From contig CAJNOL010000647.1 in the NCBI GenBank assembly GCA_905250125.1, forward strand, positions 51,771-115,770: a stretch of 64,000 nt of DNA, in the 5' to 3' direction. Positions within the stretch are counted from its first letter, which is position 1. The number at the start of each line of letters is the position of its first letter. The notes beneath the pieces are model-generated. The model was not told the origin of the DNA. It ran no database searches and was given only the letters and a program-made list of their open reading frames with translations. The translations under genes and the position numbers were made by a program. The stretch comes from Rotaria sordida (taxonomy: Eukaryota > Rotifera > Eurotatoria > Philodinida > Philodinidae). Of the stretch, positions 20,976-30,636 are shown in pieces.

Positions 20976-22953
20976 TTACCACCATAAATATATGTTGTAC
21001 TGTGCATATCTATCATCAGCCGACAAATTTCTTACTTTGGCCAAATCGATATTTACGTCTTTCTGTGCTTCGATAAAATTTCTTATTACGTCGATATCGT
21101 TGTCAGATACACCTTCAATGCATAATGAAACTAAATGACGAGTGTTCTTATTAGTTTTTGATAATAAAAATTGTAACAGTTGTCCAAGTCGCCACCATCC
21201 AAATCTATTGATTGTAAGATGTTTCAGTCGCGGACATAAATTAACAAAAAATTGTACTAATTCCATTTCATAGGATGATATAATAGTCAGATTTTGAATA
21301 TTATTTGTTTTCGAAAATAATCTAAAAGTTTCATTTTGTTGAAGTACATATGAATTCGTAAGATGATATGATCTTTGTGGATCATCAAATGATAATAATT
21401 CAATGTTTAATGTATGAATATAAGGTATATAACGTAATAATTCGATCATTTTTGAAAAACAAGAAAGATTTGAATGAATAACTAATTTAGTCAATTGTTT
21501 CAATGGAAAGATTTTCTTGAATTGGTTTGATAAAGAATTTTTACTTTCATGAATAAAGTTATGGAATAAAGTAATTTCAGTTACATTTGGAAAATAATTT
21601 TGACAATTAATCACCGCTTTTTTAGTTTGAATTAGAAGATGATTAACTGAATGTATATGACTTTTTTCATCATTTCGATTTATGTTTTCGTTTGTTTCTT
21701 CACATAGTATCTGTTGTTTTCGTCTTAAAAGTAAAATTATTATAATAAATAAATGAATCTATTCATACCTATATGGATTCGTTGACAAGAAAATAACATG
21801 ATCATCATTCTGACTATGATAGATATGATGTTCAAAAAACCATTTTCGTTCTAACCAAAATAAAGAATTGAATTTATCAGATAGATCATCGCAACGTAAA
21901 TGATTGGTTTTGTTAAAAGAATATTTATGCTGAATATCAAAGATTCGTAGATTTGGTAAATGAAATAGAATTAATTCTTGCCATCGATTGGTATCGATAT
22001 ATGCTCGATCATTCTTTGTTGAAATGTATAATATTTCAATTTGATTAAATAAATTTTTGATTGTGAATTGAAATTCATCAAAATTAACATCGATTATATT
22101 CAAAGAAACGTGTCTCAAATGATTTAATACAATTGGATAGAATTCTCTTATTATTTTTTTAGGAGATTTATATAAATTTTGAATCGATAAACGACGAATT
22201 TGAGGAATATATGATAAAAATGCATAAAGTTCATCGATATAAAGTTGATTAATAATAAAATATTCAATGGGACTAAATTCTGTAGTTGCCATAGATAATG
22301 AATTAGATTGAGAATTTCTTGTCAATGATAATTTGCAATATTTTAGGACGGGTAAACGAAATATTTGATGATAAAAAATATTGTTATTTTGAACATTATC
22401 TGTACAACTAACAATTAATGAATAAAGAAAAGGTAAAGAAATTAAATGAATAAGAAGTTCTTCAAAATATTTTGATTCAATATTACGAAGATGAAGATTT
22501 TCAAGTCGAATAAATTTTAATAGAATAGAAATTGGTGAAAAGAGACGTTCAATAATTAATGGATTTGATAGATGAAGTAATGTTATTCGATATTGAAAAG
22601 GAATGATAATATTTGTATTGTAACGTTCAAATTTTGATTTCGATATAAACGATAAACTGATTCGAATAGGAAGAGTTGGATCATGCAAAAGATTTTCAAA
22701 TCGAGTATTAACTTTTGAAAAAGCTTCATATATATCATTAATATCCAGATAATCAAAAATTTCATAAAAAAGTTCGTTAGAAAGATCTTCAAGATGAGTG
22801 AAAGAATCTCTTTATAAAATAAAGGACAAAAATTAATAAAATCATTTTAAAAAAATATTTTCTTTTCACTGACCTGTGTGAATTGAATATTAATTTCTTT
22901 TTTTTGTTATTGTCAGTAAAATCATTTTGTCTTTTACGTTTTATCTGTTCCAT
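20976..22953 (-). CDS. F-box protein, three exons
   Basis: My model joins exons 22953-22874, 22809-21769 and 21723-20976, with introns of 64 and 45 bp. All junctions are GT-AG and keep the frame, giving 622 residues. Exon 1 encodes a basic start (MEQIKRKRQND, KKKK), perhaps a nuclear signal. Exon 2 begins an F-box (HLEDLSNELFYEIFDYLDIN), the module that binds Skp1 in SCF ubiquitin ligases. The rest is Leu/Ile/Asn-rich with repeated short hydrophobic strands (LKHLTINRFG, LVSLCIEGVS) like a degenerate leucine-rich-repeat substrate domain. It ends NIYLWW. It resembles the plus-strand gene at 58.5-63.8 kb, which ends LYIWLS. F-box families are expanded in rotifers; the substrate is unknown. Confidence 0.8.
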
Positions 22954-23260
22954 ATCATTAAAAATCAACGGTATGTACACGTGTAACAGAACAGCGTGTT
23001 TTTGTCTCAAACAGAATAGGAAATGAAAAAAGAATGATGTTTATTGACAGAAGATATACTCGTAATCTAACACAAAAAGATATGCATCGTTGTGATGGTA
23101 TTTATAAAAATTTTTATTGACATTGAAAGTATCGATATACATATATATATATAAGGTAAAAAACGTTCTGAGTAATCGAATAATAATAGTTAAAAACATA
23201 AAATCTTTCGTTTATCATTTTTGATATATTGTAGTAAAATGCTTTTTTATTACTTTTGTT

Positions 23261-25353
23261 GGGACAAATACACTTATCGATCCCTTCTTTTATTGATCTA
23301 ATTCGACTAACTACCCATGGAGTAAAATAATGAAGGAGACGGACTGCGTAACGCGTTTCTGAGATTGTAGCATGCGTTTCGCAACGTTTTTTCAATACGG
23401 AACGCGTTTCGCAACATTCTTACTTACATAAAATGCGTTTTGCCACCGTCATTTTTTGAAACGATCCGACACGCTTTTTTCGAGAGTACGTTTCAAGGCG
23501 TTTCCGAATTAAAATGGTGTCGACCGCACTTTGATCGACAGGTGACGCGTTCCACAGATACAAATTGGGAAAAACGTGAAACGCGTTTCTTTCTTAAACG
23601 CGTGTTGCCTTGTTTTTGCTTGGAATGATCCAAAACAAATCCGTTCTGCATACAGAATCTTGCAGAAATTCACCAACACAAAGCCTATGAGTTAAGCAAA
23701 GTAAATTCTTTAACATTACTTTGGATATGATATGAAATAGTACTTGAAAATTTTGCTCTTTGCACTATTTTTGTACGTGAAAATCATGACCCAGATTTTA
23801 TGAAGGCACGACTAAAATTGAAGTCTTCTAAATTTTTAGGTTGCTAGGCTGTTATCTAGACCTGACTCGAAGTAAGACTACTGTAAAACACCAAATTGTA
23901 ACAAAAATATATTCTTCTTACATAAAAATTGATTTTACCACGTTTTTATTGAAAGAAAACGTGTTTCGTAAGGTTTAATTAAGAGTCGTTTTAAATATTG
24001 AGCATTTCGAAAAGATTTAGTAAAGACTGATACTAATATAATTAGTATGGCAACTCTCTTTGGTTATTTGTGAACAAAAGAATTATCGCGTTATTTATAA
24101 TTTGAATAATTATTAATATGAGTTCATACTCGGACTAATTGATAATGACTAATGATACTGTGTACAATACTAGTAAATATGATTTTAGTTTGTACATTGT
24201 TGAAGTAAGATTGACTTTTTAATAAAAGAGATTTGACTTACAAAAGAAAACTCCTTTCATTTATTGATGTAATTGGATAAAACGAGGTTGGATTTACATT
24301 TACAAAAATCTATTAAATCAAGAAAATGAATAAAAGATTAAATTTTAAATTTTTTAAAATTTATATATAAGAAATTTAATTTTTTTAAATATTAAATACA
24401 ATTTAAATCGATTAAATTCGTTTCTATTGGATATCTAAATGTAAATCTGAAAGAGTTTAAATAAAAAATGTATTAAGGGAAGGCCACACTCGTAATTGAA
24501 CATAGGCACCAAAGAAATGATAATTTTTGATTCAGTGAAATGGAAACTGAATATCTAATTTAGTAAGTTTACGGGAGACTCTAAATGACTGTAGAATAAA
24601 CGCTTCTATCATCAGATTATTTTAGTTGAATGGTTTGTATACATGTCTGATACTCCTATGTTCTCGTGTTCGAATCCGTGTCTTGACTGCATCAAAATTC
24701 ATGTAAGTTATAGTTCTAGAGGTCTATAAAAAATGTAAACGAGTACATAAATTGCACCTACTATTCAAGATCTATGAAGTCATTGACGGTTTTCAGTTTT
24801 TTTTTCCATCTAGAATATACGACACCACAGTTTGAGAAACGCTGCGAAATTTTTCACAAAAACGATCGTTACACAGCATTTGTTTTAGCAGATGTGAAAC
24901 GCGTCAAACCGGTCAGCATTAATGCGTTTCGCAGCTATGGAAAAACGCGTTTTCAGAACGCGTTTTTTTCGCAGAAATTTACGCCATGGGTAGCCTCTGG
25001 GGAGTTCATTAAAAGTATTTCCAAGGAGCCCAGACCAATACTTTAAGAGATAACATGTATTTGTTCCGCTTGATACAGCTGCCAAAGGGCATATCAATAG
25101 CTGAGAGTGCCATGAAGTATTGTTTCATGACACTCTCAGCTATTGGTGTGCCCTTTGCCGGCTGTGTCAAAATTTTTCCTTCACCCTCAGCTATTGAGAT
25201 GCATTGTGAGGCTTGTATCAAGCGAACGAATACATGTTATCTCTTAAACTATTGGTCTGGGACACTTGGGAATACTTTTAATGAACTCCTCAGAGGCTAG
25301 TTAGTCGAATTAGATCGATAGAAGAGGGAAGGGTCGATAAGTGTATTTGTCCC
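23261..25353. mobile_element. DNA-transposon-like element with GGGACAAATACACTTATCGA ends and ACGCGTTTC subterminal repeats
   Basis: The outer ~50 bp are inverted repeats: GGGACAAATACACTTATCGA through CGACTAACT on the left, mirrored at the right end. Just inside both ends are many copies of an AACGCGTTTCGCA-like motif in both orientations (about ten at 23340-23610, several at 24835-24975). Clustered subterminal motifs of this type are known as transposase-binding repeats in hAT and Mutator-like elements. The centre (23.65-24.8 kb) is AT-rich with no transposase, so it is non-autonomous. No convincing target duplication is present. A second palindrome (24986-25301) is nested near the right end. 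Confidence 0.75.
24986..25301. mobile_element. Nested palindromic element
   Basis: The left half (GGGTAGCCTCTGGGGAGTTC, then TTAAGAGATAACATGTATTT) is mirrored at the right (AAATACATGTTATCTCTTAA in complement, then GAACTCCTCAGAGGCTA). A second inner palindrome surrounds AGCTGAGAGTGCCATGAAGT. The frames at 25055-25300 and 25009-25221 are by-products of this symmetry. Confidence 0.7.
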
Positions 25354-25513
25354 GTGTGTGTGCATTCATGTATGCATATGTCGTATCGAAGTTACACCAG
25401 CCGACGAAATTATAACTTCAACAACAAATTTTGTCAAAGTTACTCCAGATGAAGTAAGCATCAAATAATTATCAATTAATTGATGATATTATAATCAAAA
25501 AACATATATACAG

Positions 25514-26073
25514 GGAGTGACAAAATTATTCATACAACCAATGATTAACAATATAATGATAATATCTCTGTTCAGATTCAAGATATTGAAGCTCAGTCTT
25601 CAGCAAAATGTAGCCAAACATTGATGCTTTCTATGATGAAAGTTTCAGTCCTCAAGGCCTTGTCTTAGTAATATAAGAGTAAAAAATACTAAAATTTTAC
25701 AATTTCAATTTGGCTCAAAATTATTCATGGAGTGAATTTCTTATGAGAGAAACATCCTGAGTTCTAGTAACAAATATGAGTTATTGAGTGATTTTTATCT
25801 GCGAACTTCTCAGTATGATTTCGCTCTTCCTACTGGACACCAGCAGCCATAGTTTTGTTATTTTTCTAATGATGAAGGAAAAGCAAAGACAATTTTAGGA
25901 TTATATTCCACAAGTTCTTCGTTTATTATTTTTTCTTTTTTTTTTTGTAAAAAGGAATAAGATCAGTATTGAGTTGAATATTCTCCTTGTTGTATACATT
26001 CTTCCAAGCGATTTTTAACTGAATCAACTAATGCAGCAGTACATTGCTGCCTATTTGATTCCACTCGTCGACC
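25514..26073 (-). pseudogene. Tc1-like transposon remnant
   Basis: TACAGGGAGTGACAAAATTA at 25512 resembles a Tc1/mariner terminal repeat preceded by the usual TA. At the other side the minus strand reads RQQCTAALVDSVKNRLEECI and QQGEYSTQY before a stop, similar in shape to the end of Tc1 transposases (C..L, basic helix, G..T.Y). The rest is not open. The remnant stops at the telomere-like hairpin, 26075. Confidence 0.4.
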
Positions 26074-26074
26074 A

Positions 26075-26118
26075 GGGTGGGGTGTGGGTGCTTCACGAGT
26101 AGAGCCACACCCACACCC
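26075..26118. repeat. Telomere-like hairpin, copy F, at a gene-fragment junction
   Basis: GGGTGGGGTGTGGGTG, the loop CTTCACGAGTAGAG and CCACACCCACACCC. It lies exactly between the broken end of the monooxygenase pseudogene (right) and the Tc1-like remnant (left). Confidence 0.8.
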
Positions 26119-29100
26119 TTAACGGAGTCACCCAAGGTGCTGTTCGTTGAAAAACATATAAATGTGATACATCAAAGTTTCACGTAGGATATCTTGGAGC
26201 TGGATTCGAGTATTCCGCAACTGGATTCGCCTGTAGGTTATACCAAACGGTGAAAAGGGTATACCAAGATAGATCTCGACGAGATCTATCGATTCCACTA
26301 ATTACTTTTTTTCTAAGACCCCTCCTTCATGGAAAAAAACCAAAAATACCGACAAAAAAATAAGCAAAATAACAAGCGTCTTCTGTAAAGCGCAACTGGA
26401 TTCGCCTATAGGTTATACCAAAACGAGAAAATGGTATACCAAGATAGAACTCGACGAGCTCTATCGAATGGGCACCTTTCCGGCTCGATTTGATGCTTGG
26501 ATCCCCTCCGAACCGGCAAATTCTGGCCGAAATCCGGATTTTTGCGGTATTTTGCAACTGGATTCGCCTATAGGTTATACCAAATCAAGAAAATGGTCTA
26601 CCAAGGTAGAACTCAACGATCTCTATCAAATGGACACCTTTCCGGCTCGATTCGATGCTTGGATCCCCTCCGAACCGGCAAATTCTGGCCGAAATCCGGA
26701 TTTTTGCGGTATTTCGCAACTGGATTCGCCTATAGGTTATACCAAATCATGAAAATGGTATACCAAGATAGAACTCAACGAGCTCAATCGAATGAACACC
26801 TTTCCGGCTCGATTCGATGCTTGGATCCCCTCAGAAAGGGCAAATCCTGGTCGAAATCCAGATTTTTGGGAGATATTTCGCAACTGGATTCGCCTATAGA
26901 TTATACCAAATCAAGAAAATGATATACCAAGATAGAACTCGACGAGCTCTATCGAATGGACACCTTTCCGACTCGATTTGATGCTTGGATCCCCTCCGAA
27001 AGGGCAAATCCTGGTCGAAATCCGAATTTTTGGGCGATATTTCGCAACTGGATTCGTCTATAGGTTATACCAAAACGAGAATATGGTATACCAAGATAGA
27101 ACTCGACCAGCGCTATCGAATGGACACCTTTCCGACTCGATTCGATGCTTGGATCCCCTCCGAAAGGGCAAATCCTGGTCGAAATCCGAATTTTTGGGCG
27201 ATATTTCGCAACTGGATTTGTCTATAGGTTATACCAAAACGCGAAAATGGTATACCAAGATAGAACTCAACGAGCTCTATCGAATGAACACCTTTTTAGC
27301 TCGATTTGATGCTTCGATCTCCTTCAAAAAGGCAAATTCTTTTAAGTACTGAATTAAAATAAATAAAAAAAAAGCAATTAATATTCTTTGTAAAAATTAT
27401 TATAAAATTTTAAAAGATAAAAGAGAAAAAAAAGTAAACCCAATGAGTTTTGAACATAATTAACAAAACAATTTAATAATATGTAATACTTGATCGAGAA
27501 ATCGCGAAAAGTTTTTGAAAAAAAAAAAATTCATGTGTCATGTACGATACATATATGTACGTCGCTCCATCTTTCGTTTCATTGATCCAATTGATTGCAA
27601 GAAACAAACCAATGAAATATTTTTCCTTTTCTGTCGATAACAATATCGATGAATAATGCGAGGACGAGGATAGCGATAAACGGATTCACCAATCATTTTT
27701 TTTTCTCTTCCTCTACACATATCCGTCCTTCATGAGAAAGAGAACGAAATTTAAATAGAAAGATGTCGTCATCTCACTGTCATCGCGAATAGTTAAAATT
27801 GAAAGCAATGCACACAATAAGAAACAAAACTAAATTAACATGTAAAAAATAAGTAAAGATGAATTAAAAAATATTCAGCACTCTTTTTCGAAGAAAAAAA
27901 AAATTTGTTGATATTTTTTTTTGCATACTCGTCATAAAGATCTAATGAAAAGGCAATATTCTTTGAAGTGTTTTTGGATTGAGATTTGAATTTACCCTTT
28001 TGGAGGGAATCCAAGCATCAAATCGAGCCAAAAAGGTGTCCATTCGATAGCGCTGGTCGAGTTCTATCTTGGTATACCATTTTCTCGTTTTGGTATAACC
28101 TATAGACGAATCCAGTTACGAAATATCTCCCAAAAATTCGGATTTAGACCAAAATTTGCCCTTTCGGAGGGGATCCAAGCATCGAATCGAGTCGGAAAGG
28201 TGTCCATTAGATAGGGCTCGTCGAGTTCTATCTTGGTATACCATTTTCTTGATTTGGTATAACGTATAGGCGAATCCAGTTGCGAAATACCGCAAAAATC
28301 CGGATTTCGGCCAGATTTTGCCGTTTTGGTATAACCTATAGGCGAATCCAGTTGCGAAATATCGCCGAAAATCTTGATTTCGACCAGGATTTGCCCTTTC
28401 GGAGGGGATTCAAGCATCGAATCGAGCCGGAAAGGTGTCCATTCGATAGCACTCGTCGAGTTCTATCTTGGTATACCATTTTATCGTTTTGGTATAACCT
28501 ATAGGCGAATCCAGTTGCGCTTTACAGAAGACGCTTGTTATTTTGCTTATTTTTTTGTCGGTATTTTTGGTTTTTTTCCATGAAGGAGGGGTCTTAGAAA
28601 AAAAGTAATTAGTGGAATCGATAGATCTCGTCGAGATCTATCTTGGTATACCCTTTTCACCGTTTGGTATAACCTACAGGCGAATCCAGTTGCGGAATAC
28701 TCGAATCCAGCTCCAAGATATCCTACGTAAAGTTTCTGTGTAATTTAGGTACGCATTGAATTGCACTTGAACCAGTACCAACCAAGAGCAACTTGTTTTC
28801 CTTGAAAATTAATTTTGTCATTCTATTCAGTCGTATGACACATTTCTTCTTCAAATGTTTCAAATCCTTCGATATCGGTTGGATACGATACATTTGATAG
28901 TATACCATCAGTTCCAATCAGATGACGACCACAATAATATTTCTCACCACCACTTTTTTTTATGTAAACGAATACCATATTTATCTGTACATTTTTCTAA
29001 ATAGTCGGTAAACTCTGGTTGATCACTATAATTATGACTTCATTGTGAATTCATTTCAAATGAATACGAATATAGATTCGATGGGATATCGATTTGCATA

Positions 29101-29412
29101 CCATGTACCACCAACATGTGAATGACGTTCTAATACCACAAATTTATTCATACTCGTTTGTTTTAATTTAATACTTATTCCAAAATCCGAAAAACCAGCA
29201 CCGATAATAACTGCATAATTCTCATCTTCACTATCACTTGTCCATTCTAATTTCGGTCTGCTTTTGACACTTATTTGACCAAACAAATTGGAAATAAGTC
29301 AGTCAAAGAGCTACCCAATAATACCGATTATGATCGAAATAGTCCATATAAGATAACTAATAGCTACTAGTATCTGTAATTGCCATTTAAGCATCAAATT
29401 GATCGACGACAT
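26119..29412 (-). pseudogene. Flavin-dependent (Baeyer-Villiger-type) monooxygenase pseudogene, interrupted by an element
   Basis: Reading down the minus strand: a hydrophobic N-terminal segment (from ATG at 29412; LQILVAISYLIWTISIIIG), a probable small intron, then YAVIIGAGFSDFG (FAD-binding GxGxxG), VVLERHSHVGGTWYANRYP, QPEFTDYLEKC, IEGFETFEEEM, QVALVGTGSSAIQ (the NADP site) and VFQRTAPWV, in the order of Baeyer-Villiger/flavin monooxygenases. The frame is broken by a shift after NRYP, TGA at 29040-29042 and TAG at 28823-28825 (both where the family usually has Trp), and by the element at 26182-28728. Across that element the frame resumes exactly if it and one 8-bp duplicate are removed. 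Sequence after VTPLR is lost at hairpin F. Such genes are often of bacterial origin in rotifers (inference). Confidence 0.8.
26182..28728. mobile_element. Foldback transposon with tandem-repeat arms and 8-bp target duplication
   Basis: The termini ACGTAGGATATCTTGGAGC and GCTCCAAGATATCCTACGT are perfect inverted repeats, flanked on both sides by AAAGTTTC (26174-26181 and 28729-28736). Each arm is made of tandem units of ~162-164 bp. The left arm has six or so (starts near 26394, 26555, 26717, 26881, 27045, 27209) plus a terminal unit; the right arm has about three to four inverted units. The centre (27.35-28.0 kb) is unique and AT-rich with no transposase. Frames across the arms are by-products. 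It interrupts the monooxygenase gene. Eight-bp duplications occur in hAT and several other superfamilies; the family is not assigned. Confidence 0.9.
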
Positions 29413-29710
29413 CGTACTACACACACACTCCCTATGTAAAGAAGAACGATTGAAGTAAAATGCGAGGTATAGGCTGAAGTTCACATAAATCACACCACAT
29501 GTCACATGTTTCTTCTTTGCGTTTGTTATCTTTTATCTGTCCAGTTGCATATATGGTATGGTATTTTAATAGTAATAGGTTAAAGTGTATGTTCTTTTAT
29601 TGAAGATAAGACAAAATGCTATATATGTTTGGCATACTACCCTTTTGAATGCCACAAGAGATCGAGTCTATCAACTCAATCTAGAGAGAACGAAAGCGAT
29701 TGTTATTAAT

Positions 29711-30436
29711 ATGGATGGTTTCTTATCATCATTATTTGAATGTGACACAGCAGGAGGTTTAGTTTGCAAACAACAATTGAAAAATGATTTAATTACTTAT
29801 GTGATCAATATTTCTCATATACATATTAACAATATTTGTCAACTAGTTATTGAATGTCAATCCAGTTTATTATTGAAACATTTTCGAAAATCAATCAATG
29901 ATCAAGATGAAATAAACAGTTATGATACGAGTCGAGGATTTCTTATTTTTCAATGGTCGATAGATCATTTAAAGAAATTACTATCTCCATCAAGATCATT
30001 ATTATTATGTGTTATTGATAATAATAAAAATAAATTTGCTGGTTATCAATTATTACTATCTCTGACTGGTCTTTTTCAATATATGGATTCTACATATGGT
30101 CAAATTGAACTTGATCCGAGTGTTATAACACCTGAACAATGGAATGAATTTATCTCATCTCCTCATTTTCATTATTTAGCACAAACAGGTATATCGCTTG
30201 AATACCAAGGTCTAGGTATTGCAAGTAGTTTAATCACACTTGCTAAAAGTCATAGTATTGATGGCTTATGTACGAATATCACTTATTGGCCTTACAACAA
30301 TATTGCATCTGAAGAATGTAAAAGGAAAAATGGATTTAAATGTATTGGTATTTGGCATCAAACTATCTGTGAACATTTTGTACCATTCAAAGCTAAAATA
30401 TTTATTTGGCGACCGATCAAGTCTGACCTAAGTTGA
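29711..30436 (+). CDS. GNAT-family N-acetyltransferase-like protein
   Basis: From the ATG at 29711 (MDGFLSSLFECD) the frame gives 241 residues; the open frame extends upstream to 29585 without a better start. A central strand (SLLLCVIDNNKNKFAGYQLL) is followed by an acceptor-site helix region, ISLEYQGLGIASSLITLAKS, with the Q-x-x-G-x-G/A signature that binds acetyl-CoA. Near the end comes ITYWPYNNIASEECKRKNGF, the usual last GNAT motif. The substrate is unknown. It lies ~175 bp from the divergent monooxygenase pseudogene and 200 bp before the oxygenase gene on the same strand. It appears intact and single-exon. Confidence 0.75.
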   Translation: MDGFLSSLFECDTAGGLVCKQQLKNDLITYVINISHIHINNICQLVIECQSSLLLKHFRKSINDQDEINSYDTSRGFLIFQWSIDHLKKLLSPSRSLLLCVIDNNKNKFAGYQLLLSLTGLFQYMDSTYGQIELDPSVITPEQWNEFISSPHFHYLAQTGISLEYQGLGIASSLITLAKSHSIDGLCTNITYWPYNNIASEECKRKNGFKCIGIWHQTICEHFVPFKAKIFIWRPIKSDLS

Positions 30437-30636
30437 AACTGATCATCTTCTCTCTACCCCCATTCGTTCACCCGCATACCAATCACAAAAGTTTTATTTG
30501 ATTATTTTTTTTTTGTTGTCAAGACATTGCATAAATGTTGAGCAATAACATAAACAGTTTTACTATAAAAAAATAACGAGAAATTATTGTGAAAAAGAGA
30601 GAAAACATTTTGCATATATTGTTCAAATTGTAAAAG

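Noticed and set aside
26468..27352. Open frames of 80-141 codons with repeated DPLRTGKFWPKSGF-type peptides
   Set aside because: They are translations of the ~163-bp tandem arms of the foldback element; several frames are open at once and all break between units.
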